64,000 nucleotides of DNA from Stratiolaelaps scimitus (lineage: Eukaryota; Arthropoda; Arachnida; Mesostigmata; Laelapidae). A program made the position numbers and the translations under genes. Of this stretch, positions 13,501 through 27,100 are shown one piece after another. The stretch spans positions 10,138,001 through 10,202,000 of the forward strand of contig JABWDB010000005.1 in NCBI GenBank assembly GCA_019614645.1, in the 5' to 3' direction. Numbering within the stretch: position 1 is the first letter of the stretch; each line of letters opens with the position of its first letter. Below the pieces are notes generated by a model. The model saw nothing but the letters and a program-made list of their open reading frames with translations. It did not search any database and was not told the DNA's origin.

Positions 13501-15325
13501 CATAAAAGAAAAGGCTCAGAAACCTTAGAACTAGAGGGGGAAGCATTATCACACATTGTCACCTAATACCGTAAAGTGGCGTGTACTCTTACAAGAAAAC
13601 GTGGTATTGGTCAGTTCAGTTTCAGTACCTGAGTTCCAGTATACAACCATAGTCTGTCGTATGTAAACCCCTTTCACGCGTGTGCCAGTGTTATTAGTAA
13701 AGCTCCATACAAAGCTAGATATATATGTATACCACACTCATTGTAAGTCAAAGCAGCCGGCATAGGTGTTCATGCTGAGGGGGTTCGCGTCACCAGGTCC
13801 ACTCTCCGTAACAAAACAATACTCTGCGTTGTACTACTGAAAATGACATACGCTTGAATTCGTCGTTTGAGTTGAAGCTAGTAGAAGCAGTCGAAAACGT
13901 GGGAGGAAACTGGGACCCGTTCTCGGGTTGGGGGTCCCCTTGATGACATGGGAACTGTAGACTGGGCCTATGGTCGATTTCGCTGTCCCCTGTTTGTCCT
14001 GTCAGCTTTCAAGCACACCACTGCCGCCACGTTGACGGTCTTTGAGAGTGGCTTTACTACAGCTTAGCACTAACTAGCGACTGACGGTGACACTGGTACC
14101 TGACACGTTTTGAGTGGCGACAGTAGGTAAGAGGGGCAAAAGTACAGGCCTCGCATGGCCGCTGCATGCGCCACTGTCGAGTCTTCCCCGGCCAGTGCTT
14201 CTAACGCCGTTGCTGGTCAATTTGGCAGCCGGGCCCAAAGGGGTTGGGACAGAGAGGAGGGTCAATCCGGGTAACGGCCCACGACTACTTGTCCGTTGTC
14301 AGCCATCTATCCTCTCAAAACCACTTGCAGCATTGCTAGGCCAAAGATCTCGGCCACCCACCCTAATCCAGGCACTCTGTCACACTCGCTCTTTTTTCTA
14401 GTTGTAGTCGAGATGTTCAATGAGTGACGGAACTTCCCAACGGGCGGTTTATGCTCGTTGCCGCAAGGCAGAACACACCCGCATGAAAAGCCACCCCCGC
14501 CCCCCTCCGCGTTTGAAAACCGCTGCGTTAGCTCTGCGCCCTTCAACACTACGGCCTCGTGGTGTATTGGCTCGATGGAGGCGGCCGCTGCCGCTGATGC
14601 AACAGCCTTTGACGGGATACAGCAGAACGATGACGAATGGTTCGACAGCACTTTGGTTTGGTTTCAGCCAACAACGATCCCCTTAGCAGCGCAACCTTCA
14701 GTGTATTTGTTCTGGCACTGCCACTCAATATTCGAGTAAGCAACTAGAGCTAAATACACAATACTACGCACAATTCAGATTTGTCCAGTTAAGCCTCGAA
14801 TGTTACAATAGTACAGCGGTTTATGAGTACAAACCTCCGCTCCACTCCTTGGCGTTCATCAATAATCGATTATCTACCTTATTTTTTTTTATGACGGAGA
14901 ATGCTCATGCAGACCAGGCCTCACAACTAAGCCATGGTACTGTGGGACTCCGGCCAGGTGGAGTGGTAGACCTACACACTAAACTTACGTTCCACTTGAT
15001 CTCACTCTGGGTTGGTCGGGATCTTCAGAATTAACCGTAGGTCCTCATAGTAATACCTAAAAGGTTAGAAGCTGAGGCCTGTCAGATAGGGGAACAGCTG
15101 AGGGTCAGCTCGAAAAAACAGTTAACCGTACTACGAACCAACATGTTCATATATCATTGACATCGTCAATATGCATGTATATATATATATATATTCTATA
15201 AAATATTTCTAGTCAGCACTAGCCGGTGTTGTTAGTCATTCATAACATCAATACGATGCAGGTTATGTCAACTGCAAACTTGACAATATGCCCTATTACG
15301 TGTAAATGAATCAAACGAAGGATTG

Positions 15326-15356
<31 letters not shown>

Positions 15357-17969
15357 CTCTTCGTTGTTACCGCAGTCCAGTCGGGCTACGGTGTTTGTGC
15401 CGCTGAGTTTGATTCTCGAGACGAGGGGTAGGGTGAACAGCAGCAGTTACAGTTGTCGTCTTCCACCTCGCTCGATCGGGGCCGGCTCAGAATTGGACTC
15501 GAAAAAGCAACGCCAATCAAACAGAGTAACGCTTCCATGTTACAACTATCGTTTTAGCCCAGCCCCGCGATCGGCACCGCCGGTGCAACGACCGGCGTTC
15601 GTTCCACGACTGCACCGCCTCCTACTGAGCAATATAGCCTTGCGCTGTGTTTCTTCCGGATGATTGCACCTTACTATATGTTACAGTGCGGTGTGCCGTC
15701 GGCATAGGCCAACATGGTGAAATCATTTTGCAGGCCCACCTTCGTCCCGCGGCCACTAGTGGTAATCTAGTAGTCGTTGTAGTAGTAGTAATGTTTTGTT
15801 CGCTCTGTTTCAATCGCCCTGCGAGATTCGCTTCCGCTACTGTTTCTAGACGCATGCCTCTCTGACGTTGTCCAAAAACCGACCAAGTTTGGCATGACCG
15901 GCATAAGATGTTCGTGACATACAGCGAACTCGCGGGAAGACGGAGATCGTCGGTGAGGGTACCAAGATGCCTCGAGTCCCCGCTGCAATGGCAGCACCAG
16001 CAGCAGTAGCAGCAAGATCCTCTCTCCTAAATATACGTGCTCCTCGGCGCACTTGCACCGGGCGGCCGGGCTGACAATTTATGTGTGCGCACCATACGCA
16101 GGCATCCCTTTGTATCTCTCTGTACCTACGGGTATAACTAGGACGCTACAAGGCGCTTTTGATGATTTAGCGCTGATATCCATCGCTATCACCCTCCTCC
16201 ACAGTTGTTCCCGTATCGCTTTCATTGGACTTCTTTCGCCTTGCCGGCTTTTGTTTTTTCGTCCACAATCCACCATCCATCGAGCAGGGAGCTGTTCCCG
16301 CCGGCGACACCTCGTCCTCACACAGCCAAGCATCGAGCCACAGCGCTAACTGGCCACCCGACGAGCAACCAGCCAGTAACTGAATGTGTCTCGAATTATC
16401 GTATACGATATGTCATTAACTTCATCTCGTACACCGGCCATCGCACCGCTTACGTGTTTCCCTACCATTGGCTTTCTCAAAATGGACGAACGGCGACCAA
16501 CGGGCACGGGGTACAAATTGCTACAGCCACCAACAGACCGTACCGACTACCAATGATACTCGACGGACACTGCTCCAACAACAACAACGTCATCTCCTTG
16601 TGTTGTCCACTGCCGCCGTACAACTATTTCGCTGTATTCTCGCGCTAGATATTCCGTGCGTGATCGTATTGCCGTCCCCCTCCATCGCCGCTCTATCTGC
16701 GTAACGATTCTCCTGCTGTTATCCCCGTCCGTGCTGACGCGAAACACAGCGGCGGATCTTGACTGGGAGTCTTTTATAGCCCTCTTACGGAGAACGCCGC
16801 CAGCGAGTCAGCAGGCGGCGGCGGCGGTGGCGGCGAGAACAGCCAACCAACCTTCTGCCCACCCGTCCACCACCCATACATCTGCAGGCCTCATGCTTTC
16901 GCGAATGGCAACCGTCGACCGCCACCGCCGCCGCCCCTGATGCCCAGTGGCTCTCTCTCTCGTCCACTCTCGATCTCTCCTCGGGTCTTCAGGCGCTGAA
17001 ACCCGCATTTTGCTCTCATGTTGCTCCTTTTTTTTGTAGCCTCTGATCTGTCCGCCGGTCCGCTCGCTAGTGGTTCCGTTCGCCCGTCGTTTCGTCGGGG
17101 CTTGCTTGGCCTGCGCTAGCAGCAGCAGTAGTTGTTGCCGTTGTTGTTGCTGCTGCCAGTTGTTTGTAGTCACCGTGCTCTTCTACGCGCGAAGCCCCAC
17201 CCGTTCAAGTTGATGTTCTCTATAAACGTATCTACCCAGACATGTGGCGGCATCACCGCCTCACGCACGAACCCCTATGATAGTTTACGAACTTCATACG
17301 CTTCGCGGTACGCACAATGTCTCCCCCCCCACCACCCCCTCCCTCTCTCTCTTTCTTCTCCACCAATATACACCGAATATCATCATGTACATTGTGTACG
17401 TGCATACAAATGTATTTACTTATACGACAAGCTTAGACTGTGCGCCGCACGAGATAGCGACACTCGGTTACGGCCGCCGCCGCCGCCGCCGGCTCTCCCG
17501 CCATCGTTTCCGTTCCGTTCTCCACTAATGATGGAGAGCGTTTCAATGTAATTGACAACAAAAACAAATTCTGCAGAACGTGAAGAGGGTACACCCTTTT
17601 TTCGTCCGGCTCCTCCCAGACCCCGCTTTCTCGGACTATGTGCGTCGCAATCCCTCTCAGCAATCTGTTCCTTTTTCGAGGCTCTCATTCAAGAGACTGA
17701 ATCAAACGCGAGTCGGGGCGACGGCAGCGGCTAAGCGACGGCGGATAGACAGTTGTTAGCAAACGAATATCATTGCTACTTCTGCTATTGCTGCTGTTGC
17801 TTTTGTCGCCGTCGCCGCTGTGGCTGCTGTTACATACGCAAGAAGACGTATTTTTCTATTTGTCGGTTATATGTATGCTAGCCGTACTGGCCGTGTGTTC
17901 ACGTACCGCGCATGCCTTCGTATGCAAAACAGCATCTGCGCAAGAGCGTACATCCACACGCACGCCTAC
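13500..17969. other. Mixed then pyrimidine-rich sequence, no gene recognised
   Basis: A small (TA)n tract occurs at about 15177-15194. Bases 15970-17970 are pyrimidine-rich on the + strand, with CGG/CCG and CAG/CTG runs near 16815, 17130 and 17475. Open frames on both strands are low complexity. Confidence 0.4.
15326..15354. repeat. (CT)n microsatellite
   Basis: About 14 uninterrupted CT units at the border between an AT-rich and a GC-richer patch. Confidence 0.9.

Positions 17970-18028
<59 letters not shown>
17970..18028. repeat. Compound (CA)n(TA)n microsatellite
   Basis: About 10 CA units run directly into about 18 TA units. Open frames through it are artefacts. Confidence 0.95.
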
Positions 18029-18032
<4 letters not shown>

Positions 18033-18376
18033 GCGTATACGTTGTGGATATTCAGAGTGCCACCGGCAGCAGAAGCGGCAACAACGGAAGACCAGTTGTG
18101 CTACGCGACTATGGCACTACTGCTTGAGGCGCTGCTGCCGTTCACACTGGACATGGCCGAGTGACAGAGACAGACCGAGAGAGAGAGAGAGAGAAGGGCT
18201 GAAGATGCCAGCGCAAGCAGGGTCTTTGCATGAAGCGCTAGGCGACGCAAAGCCGACAAGCAGTTGAATCGAGAGGGTCACAGGCAGTATCGTGGCGCCA
18301 CTGAACGGAAGGCTCCGGCGTTGAGGAAACAGCAGAACAGCGAAATGTATAACATTATTGTCCCTATACCTCCAGT

Positions 18377-18430
18377 GTTAAGTTTTGTAAAATTGCAGTT
18401 CCGGAAATAAACCGCAAATGTTATGTTATG
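18377..18430 (+). mobile_element. SINE family A tail fragment
   Basis: GTTAAGTTTTGTAAAATTGC and AGTTCCGGAAATAAACC match the 3' body of family A. They are followed by GCAAATGTTATGTTATG instead of the ACCTTT tail. The same terminal string (AAACCGCAAAAATGTTATG) occurs at 8694-8715 beside a (TA)n tract, so a sub-type with a different 3' end may exist. Confidence 0.55.
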
Positions 18431-18565
18431 TCCCTCTCGCAATGTTGCTGCTGCCGCTGTTATTGCTGATGCTGCCGCCACCCTCAATGATGACTGTGAC
18501 GAGGGGACTCGTTGCGGCTCAACGAAACGCGAACATAAAATGATAACAGTTGATAAACAGGCACC

Positions 18566-18644
18566 GTGACATATAAGACAGCTTAAGCGTTGTAAAATTA
18601 CAGCTCCTTTAATAAACCAATAAACCTTTATATTTACTTCTACC
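18566..18644 (+). mobile_element. SINE family A, 5'-truncated body and tail
   Basis: It begins GTGACATATAAGACAGC, continues with CTTAAGCGTTGTAAAATTAC and CTCCTTTAATAAACC, and ends AAACCTTTATATTTAC. This matches the body and tail of the copy at 43473-43624 on the opposite strand. The tRNA-like head is missing or replaced by unrelated sequence. Confidence 0.75.
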
Positions 18645-18950
18645 ATGTAGAAACAGCAAGCGGTGTGGACGTGAAGGAACCGAGAGCTGGCTGACCCCCA
18701 CTGTCGCTGGTCGACGGTAACCTCGACGTTGAGGTTCGCATCGAGGCGTACACAGCGCAGGTCGGTGTATACGTCACTTGAAGTCGCCTAGGAAGAAATT
18801 CGGCCTGCTGCTCGTTTGCCTCCGCTTGTGTGCTCTGTCTATGACAGATACGCTCTCGGTAGTGACCGATGCATGCTTCGTTCGAAGCAACTTCATTTGA
18901 ACGTAGAAAGCCGGGGGTCGAGTCAACTTGACTCATCTTGAATAGGCACT

Positions 18951-19080
18951 AATACGAAAGAGAAGATATGATTGCTTGCGATGCGATGTGCTGGACCTCG
19001 AGGTGATTGTTCACCGCCCAACAGTCACCTCGAGCTCCAGCACATCGCGGCTAGCTGCTACAACTATATCTAATCGTATT
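18951..19080. repeat. 130-bp long inverted repeat, microRNA-precursor-like hairpin
   Basis: The inner arms, 18983-19006 and 19025-19048, pair over 24 positions with a single C-C mismatch (GCGATGTGCTGGA C CTCGAG and onward). The stem then extends through a wobble and TGTT/AACA to an 8-nt loop. The 32-nt flanks on each side also pair imperfectly: AATACGA with TCGTATT at the outer end, and AGATAT with ATATCT. The geometry (upper stem of about 29 bp, small loop, imperfect lower stem) resembles an animal pri-miRNA, but a foldback or MITE relic is possible. I do not recognise the arm sequences as a known microRNA. Confidence 0.7.
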
Positions 19081-19433
19081 TTAATGCAGAAATACTTGAT
19101 TTAGCGGAATAGTTTTTTTGTTGCCGTCAGCTCGATCAGCTGACAAATGATGCCGAACGAAGGTATTAGAGCACAGCGGGTGTATTATAATACATAGATC
19201 GATACACGTCATACGAGTGTGCGTTGTGAACAACTTTTTTTCTAATTCATCAAACAAACGTGGTTTGCTCGTGTGATCTCCGCACGCGGTACGCAGGACC
19301 AAATAAAGTGTCCGTATATTTGGGTCAAGAGAAGTTCCGCTTTTTCCGAGCGGGTGCGCACGACAGGCCCCTCGAAGCGGCACTCCCTACAGTCCCTGTT
19401 CACATATGGCTGGCATTTTCATAAAGGACGTAT

Positions 19434-19434
19434 C

Positions 19435-19467
<33 letters not shown>

Positions 19468-19480
19468 TATATAAATATAT
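19434..19480. repeat. (TA)n microsatellite
   Basis: An almost continuous TA run with one phase slip, adjoining the probable LINE 3' end. Confidence 0.9.
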
Positions 19481-19655
19481 GTATGACTTCGTGCCCAACA
19501 GCGTGAAAAACTTCATAGGCTTCAAGGGCGTTCTGGTAGACATTACCAAAGAGCTTCGACCGCAGAATAGACTACCTTCTTTAATAATCTCTGTACCACC
19601 CCTTTTGGTTAATAAAGGTGTATCTGTATTGTATATTGTATTGTATACCGACGGA
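19479..19655 (+). mobile_element. Probable non-LTR retrotransposon (LINE) 3' end
   Basis: A short frame reading YDFVPNSVKNFIGFKGVL resembles the end of CR1/L2-type reverse transcriptase ORFs, where a (W/F)N.LP..(I/V)(R/K)N...FK...K motif is common. A stop is not clearly placed. It is followed by GGTTAATAAAGGTGTATC and a repeated TGTATTGTAT tail, which is typical of these LINE 3' ends. It starts at the end of a (TA)n tract. The assignment rests on pattern only. Confidence 0.35.
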
Positions 19656-19679
19656 GACGTGCGTTGAAACTAACACAGG

Positions 19680-22600
19680 ATCGCGTTCCATAGCCAAGGA
19701 CCATTCGTGGGTGATTGGTGCGCTCGCCTCTATTCTGTCTTTTTCTATCTAAAGGAATACTACTGGAGGCGCCACTACAACTGCCACAACCACTACCCTA
19801 TTACTGCCAGTTCGTGTTGAGCCACAATTAGTTTTGAAATGTGTTATCCCACCGTCATATATAATAGGGAGGCTATATATAATAATTCGGTGTCAGGATG
19901 AATGATAAAGAAACTGAAACGAAACCGCGGAAGAGAGAGAGAGAGGATACAACCGCACTAGTCGACTCTAGCAATGCGGTTTAAGAAATGTATACTGGCT
20001 TGTTCAGGGCTTATTCAAACGATGTAGATTAAGATGTTCGAAAATCGTTCCTGTTTTCGCAATAAGACAAATGAGACGAGAGAATTGAAGAAGCCGGTAG
20101 GATTTCACAAAGCACTTTCCTCATGTTTAATTTATTTTTTCTCTTTATCCCTCGCCGTTCATCGCACCATCCTTCCGCAAAGAATTATGTAACACGTATA
20201 CATGTATATGTTCGTATTCACGAGAGACTAGAGGAGATCCGGGGTTGGATGGGTCCGTCAAGCGTATTTGTCATATAATATACGTATGTGAAATTCAAAA
20301 TTTCTGTACGATTCGGATCGGGTGTTCTCAGTTGAACAAGGCCAAGTCAAGGTTAGATAGGTATACGCCTTGACTGACCTGTTACGAATTTCCATCTGTC
20401 TGTAGGTATGCCAAAGTCAGCGAAGGATACGCGTTGCACGTCGGATAGCGTTTGACGGATCACACTGAACTGCATATCATACAATGTTTGCACGTATCGT
20501 GCCGAAGCGAACGTAAACGTGCCAAACGCTAAGTGTGCTCTAGCTAAGGAGAACATGGTCGCGCTGCTAGTCGGCAAAATGTTCACTGCAACTAGTCACA
20601 TTTCGCACTGAACGAAGCTAGTAACAAATTAGATTATCACGGTGAAGGCTTCTTTTATGCCCGGGCTGTGTATATTCTACATGGAAGGCTGCCGTGAAGC
20701 TGATCAACGTGCTCCGCCTACGAAAGCACTTTTATCTCACTCGCGCACTCGTTCGTATTCCACCGGAAAAAAAAAGCTGCTGGAAATTGAGGATTACGCC
20801 ATTTGCTACTCAAGGACAGGATTTGCTTACGGGGTTTTGGCAAAGGCCACAAAAAAAGAGAAATCACTGAAGCGACGTCCGCTATACAGCCGCCTCCGGA
20901 AGAGACGAGGGGGAATAGCACCACAAAAAGGGTATTGCTCTTTCCACTTCCGCCGTCGATTATGCCATATTTAGGATAGCATACGTCGGATCGATATAAC
21001 AACGTGTGTCTCGGTGAGGACGGTCATTTTTCATTTCGTCAAGTTGTTTTTATTATTGAGTCGGTTTTTTTGGTGGAATTATGCAAGTGAATGATATCTG
21101 TGCTTGCAATCGAGCGTGAACCAGCGCAAACCATGTATAATAATACTTGTACTCGTAACGCCAGCGTTCCTATACTGCCGCACGGTGCTGTATAGAAGCA
21201 CACGGCTAGCTCCGTCTAAGTATTACTCCCATCTGTGCAATGCCCGTTCGATTGGATCAGTCTCTCAATCACGGCTTGTTGAATTGACCTGAATGTTCTT
21301 CACTTGTCGGCATGTCCACTTGGACGAATTCCATTCCCAGAGGCATCCCACACCACTAACGGACGCCTCTGGAACTACACCATGCTTGAGTTAAGCGCGT
21401 TTCCGTCGTTCCGCACTCTCGCTACCTCATTCCTTGGACGCTCCCTAGTGCCTTTTTCTTTCCGCTGATTGCGCAACGGCGCTCCCGGCAGCCAGCGTTC
21501 ACTTCCAGCAAGGGGTCGACAAGGGGAGGGCACTACAAATAAGGATTTGAACGAGGAGTTTGCGATAGCATCGTTCCTCCGGCCACCACCGTAGTCCGTC
21601 TCCGCCCTATTCGTGTCCTCGCCCTTCTTGAGTTCATGCTCCTACAAAGCATTGATTCTCAGAGGCATCCGTCGGCCTACCCAAGCACGCTGGAAAGGCA
21701 ATTTAACCTGGGGACGGACACTCGACTGACCGGAGTTGTTTTCTAAACCCAGCCACAAATGCGGTGATGTCGGTGGCGTACGTACACCTCCTCCTATAGG
21801 TAGCTAAATTGTCTTGTCTTGTCATGCGTGTCCATAACAGGAAGGGGCTGTGTTGTTTGAGCACTACGACAAAAGCATTACTTTGCCATTTGTTACGTGA
21901 CACACAAACGGGTACACTACTGAGATAAAAAAAGGAGGAAGCTATTGTAGCCTTCGAAACATTAGGGGGATAGGAGATTCAATCATTAAATGTTCTTCAG
22001 ATTTTAGGAGAAAGGTTATCATCCGCTACAGATGAACCACGTGCGACCGAATTTTTCATGCGAAGATTTCCTTAGATATCCAAAAGGGAAACGCAATTTC
22101 TATCTGTGAACAGGCTTTCTCTCTTCTTTGGCAGCCACATATTTGCCATGGAGAATTTATATTCTATATTGTGCTATACCTACTTTCACTGAATAGTCGA
22201 ACATGACTGTATCCTGTGTGGTTGGCACCTGTCTATAGCGATTATATTGAACTGGGGTCTTTGGCGTGACAACTGTGCAGTTCCATAATGTTGTCTATTT
22301 CAGACGCCAATCGACACCTGACCGCTGTGATCCCATATGTGTTGTGGTATGGTACAGACTCTTGTCCGTTCCTTTAGGTTAGAGGTACATCGTTATGCGT
22401 GAGAGGACAGTCGGTTGGGCTGGGCCACGAGCAAGCATAGTTACCCAGCTTGCTTGCTTGCCCAATTCGTAATTGTTGTTGCGGAACCTGGCGGATGTAA
22501 CTGTGCCAGCAGCAGCAGTCACAGACGGCCGCCTTGAGTTTTGTGTTCTTCTTATCAAATACTCAATGTGTTTGTGTGTGTGTGTGTGTTGCTGTTACTG

Positions 22601-24016
22601 CAGCAAGCACTGCACAACCAGTATCGCATGGCCAGCTTATCATCATATGGACGTATCATCATACCAAGCTGCTACGTTTACCTACGTTGACGCTAACAGA
22701 AATAGGCGAGTGAGTCAGCCAGCCAGCCGGGCCAACCGACCGTCCGTCCGTCCGTCCGCCAGCCTCCTTCTAACTTAACTCCTTTGTCACTCGGTAGAAA
22801 GATTCCGGTAGCCAACGGAATCGGGTCGTAGATTGGAATTTTCCCGCGAGTTGGCTCGACGGCGCAGTTTTCGGGGGAAAGCGGGGACGCCAACCAACGT
22901 CCGCCCGGACCCGTACAAGGATACAGCTGTTCGGCCAACCAAGTGGGGCCCAGCGAGCGCCTCTGTTGCTGGCCAATTCAAGTCTGACGACACACACAAA
23001 AGGATGCGAGATTGGCTCGCCTTGCCTTGCCTCGCCGCGGCGCGATCCACGGCGGCATTCGCATTTGCGAACCGGACCTAATTGCCTATTCAGGACGGCC
23101 TCTTTCAACTTTATGTAAAGTGAGAAACAGTTGCTGACGAACCTTGATTGTTGGGGAGAGATCCACTCACCGTTCACTGTGTGGAGTGGGACTGCCTTTG
23201 CTCCATGTCTCTTTGCGCAATCAACTGTAACTTTAGTAGGAAAGTCGATAGAGCATTCAGCGAGAGCACAGAAGGTAGATCGACGCTATTGTATAGGGTG
23301 GGGTGGCGTAGTGACAGCGACGTAACGCTGGCGTACACAGCCCCGCTTGTGCAAGGTAACGACTAAGTAGTCGCAGTTTGTCTGTCGATGCTGCTGTATA
23401 CTTGTGCGATTTGAGTGTGACTCTCGTGGCTTCGGCGTGTGCAGCCCTGCCTGCTGCTCCTCACTTCAAATGTGGACACGGGGGGGGGTCTGCTAGCTAT
23501 ACACGATAGTAGACACCGATTTTAATATACTTGCTTATCAGTTTGGCGATTTAGATCTCTGTGCACAATGTGGAAGCATTCATGTATACTAATACGACGC
23601 TGAATGTGAGCTTGCATTTCAAAATAATCAACTCAATAGCCGATGGCTAAATAGATTAGTCCATACGCAGGCGCAATTGCGACAGTTACTACGGTGGTCA
23701 CTCTAGCATAAGAAAATCCCATGAGTAGTTGGAGGCCCTTGGACGCTGGCTGTTCCTCTTCTGCTGAATTAGGCCACGAGTTCCCTTCGTTCCGTGTCGT
23801 TTTGCCATACCCCAAGGATCGTAAACCTTTGTGGGTAGTGGACTCTGGAGCGTGGTTGAAGCTCCATGGGCCACAATGGTGCGATGAAGAATAATTTTCC
23901 GATAACTGTTCTCAAGGTTCCCTGATTAAGAGAAGTTCGTCTACTCCTCATTCAGCTTTTATTTTGCCCAAATTTTATGAAGTATTCGAAGCTATTTAAT
24001 GTGGATGATTGCCACA
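19680..24016. other. Interval with no recognised gene
   Basis: Mostly balanced or AT-rich sequence. Noted only: GA run near 19934, short inverted repeat at 21338-21372, GT run near 22575, a CGTC tetranucleotide run at about 22740-22758, and a poly-G run near 23480. No coding motif identified. Confidence 0.4.
21338..21372. repeat. Short inverted repeat
   Basis: CCAGAGGCATCC pairs with GGACGCCTCTGG with one mismatch. The half-site CAGAGGCATCC recurs at about 21659. It may be a relic of a transposon end; nothing further was seen. Confidence 0.5.
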
Positions 24017-24163
24017 AGTAGAGGTAGAGGTTTATCAGTTGATTAAGAGAACCGCAATGTTTACAATTTTTGAGTTCTCTTATATGTCACATCCCGCTAC
24101 CCAAACCTGAGGCGTCTGGTTTCTGCAGCCAGAGTCTTAGCCGTCGAAGCCACCACGCTGACA
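24017..24163 (-). mobile_element. tRNA-derived SINE, diverged copy (family A)
   Basis: It is colinear with the copy at 43473-43624 over the whole length. The tail GTAGAGGTAGAGG corresponds to the AAAGGT repeats. The body keeps CTCTTATATGTCAC, and the tRNA-like head keeps CCAGAGTCTTAGCCGTCGAAG and the terminal CGCTGACA. The B box is degraded (ACCCAAACCTG on the + strand), so the copy is older and probably not transcribable. Confidence 0.75.
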
Positions 24164-27100
24164 GTGTGTTGCCACACTGCCAGCCGGTATTAACGCTTTG
24201 TCCTAGACAAAGTCGTCGTTGTGGCTGCTGTCGTTGCCGATCTTCCCTGCGCTATTCGTATTGCTGAGGTTGATCGCCAATGTTATTGTCTAGTGTGAAT
24301 AAAGCTAGCCACCGGTAGCGAGCGGAGATTGTCGAGGTGGGTGGGAGGAAAGCCCCCAATTAGATAGGGCAAACACCTGGGGACCAACTGTGGATGTGAT
24401 TTATAATCGAAGGGCGGCGGTTGTGGCGGCCCGCTGGAGCGGTGCTAGTGCCGCAGATTGTGACAGCAAAGGTAAATAACAACGTCATCAAATCGGTTCG
24501 GTTGGTGGGCAAATGGGTGGGTGTCTTTTCCTATGACCGACGGCAGACTGGAGCGGCCTTGCTTCCTCTTCTGCTCAGAGGAGGCTGGGAGACGGGGCGA
24601 ATTCTGGGCTGAAATGTCTGTTGGGCGGCATCTTGTTGTAGCTGCGTAGCCACTACTACTACCATTGCTACTTCTTCTATTGGCGGCTGTGGTTCGTCCG
24701 TAGACGATTGCTTGCTTGTGTTGCCGTTGCAGACGTTGTCGGTCGGTCGGTCGGTCAGTCAGTCAGCTAGCTGCCCGCCTGCTTGCCTTTCCTATCGCCG
24801 TGGATGCGGGTGAAAGTGGCGTTGTGGTTAGACGAAGGCGACTGGTACTCTCTGACCAACAGCGCATCCTGACTTCTACTCGGTTGGCGCACCGAACTGC
24901 GCGATGCCCCTTGGCAATGCGTAGCCGGCCTAAGCTAACGCGGTAGCCCATCTAAACAGGCCAACGGCCGTTCGTTCCTCCACTTCGAGTTTGCTTGCAT
25001 TACTTCTCCGACTGACCAACGCTACAGCGTCCGAGTCTGTAATAGTCACTGGCAGTGTCTACAACTCCCATCTCCTGCACCATGCCAGCGAAGTCGGTTT
25101 CCTCACTGCGCAGGCTAGTGCCCTTGCTGGCCCATAACCGAGGAACAGTGGCTACCCGGGATCGCCGTTGCGCAGACAAGTAAGCAGACAGCAGCAGCAG
25201 GAGCAGGAATCATGAAAGCCAAGTGACCACCACCACCGTGGCCAGCACGGTAACCCTGCTGCTATCAGAAACTTCTGCCGACCCATGGGCTGGTGATACC
25301 CCTTGTGCATGCATGCCCGGACATGTTCAGTTGTTGTCGGATACAAATAAGTCAGATAAAAGGGTGAGCGATCCTGGCCAACGGGGTTGGGAGGCGTTCC
25401 GGGAAAGGCTTTTCTAAGCCGGACAAGGGAACCGGCCAAGAAGGTAGATGCCGTTTCATCGCGTTCCCGCTGTCGGCGAGTTAATTAGATGTGCATAAGT
25501 AATCATTCGGTTTTTCTTGCGAAGGCAATAAGTGTGGCAGTGGTGGTGGCAGTGCCAGGACACGCCTCCGCGTCAAAGGCAGCGACAACAGCGAACGACG
25601 TACGGAGATGTCGCAAGGCGCGGTAGTCGACATGCCCCGATATTGGCGACTCGGAGATAATAGCCGAAGTATTATATAATAGTGGTGACGGTGTGGTTTT
25701 ATCGAGTTGTCATAACCTTCATTACATATATATATATACATATATATATAACATTCGATTGGACGAAGGGGATTGTTTTTGTTTAGGTTGCAGCTTCTGC
25801 TGCTGTTGTTTATACGTCTGTTGGGCTCAGGTGCTGGTTGTGATGAGTTTACGCTCATGCGAACTTTGCGTGGTGCCGTACTGTGTTCTGCATATTTATT
25901 ACGATTTCTACTATGCCTATATCCGATTGGGTTAACAGATGCGCGAGTAGTCAGTTGGAGGTTAGGCTGTGATGATGATTATTCTTCGGGCGAATCTTTA
26001 TTACACGTGTAAACACTGCCCGTCAGTGTGCGATATGCGCGAGACGTGAACTACAATGGCCCCGATATTCCTTTGTCCTCTGTTGCTTTGAGCTCACTCA
26101 ACGCAGCGTTGCACACTGCTTAAATGGTGGTCAATCTACCAGGTTCGTCCGTCTGTCCGATATTGGCTGGCTGACCAGACATCACGATAGTACCGGTGGT
26201 TGCGGCGACGGCTGTGGAATGACCCATACGAAATAGCACGGCCTACGAGTCGACACCGCACTCGAACATGCTTCTATAGTGCCCTATTATGTAAGCATTG
26301 CTATTGCATTGGTTGTGCCGGCTGGCACAGCCACCGAGCTGCTGAGGAGAGGCGTGAAGTGACGGCAACGACCGTCACCGTCGGACACCGCCAACGGGGA
26401 TCTAGGTGCATGGGTGCACGCAGGTTGGCAGCGCCTGTGTTGGAGCTAGCTTGGCTCGGCCCCGCCAGGCCTGGTCCGTCTGTACTGGTTGCCGTCCTCG
26501 ATATATATATATATATATATATATACGGTTCGTATATGGTGGTGACGATGGCAGCTTCGGCGGCGCCGGCGCCGCCGCCGCCACCGCCAGTAGTGGCTTC
26601 GGGGACTGCGCATGAACATTGCTGTTCTGACCGGCAGATAGTGAAGGAGAGTGGGAGGCAGAAACGAATCGAAGATAGAGAGTGGACATGATAGAGGGTG
26701 CGCTGTGCTGCGCCGTGCGCAGAGACGCGGGGACCTTTGATAAAAGTGCAGGCGAGCGCACAAAAATGTCTCCGCCGGCAGTCGCGGCCAACGGCGGTGG
26801 TGCGGCCCTGTAGCCCTCAGGCAACGGTGGCAACCAACGCCGGGTGAGTGAGCCTCTGCCGAAGGATCTGCGGGGAGATCCCGGCAGGAGCCGTGACGAG
26901 CCCCCGACTGAGCCACGCCACCTCTTCGCTGCGGTATCTCTCGATCTCTCTCTCTCCCCAAAAGCAATCCACCTTACGTCAGCAAGCTGCATCTGCTTAT
27001 TTCTTTACGGTGCCAACATGTATCTGTGGTGGTCCTCCCACGCCCCACCTCAGCAGCTTCGTACTTGCCAGCGAGTGCCGTCTGCAGAGACTGAGACTAA

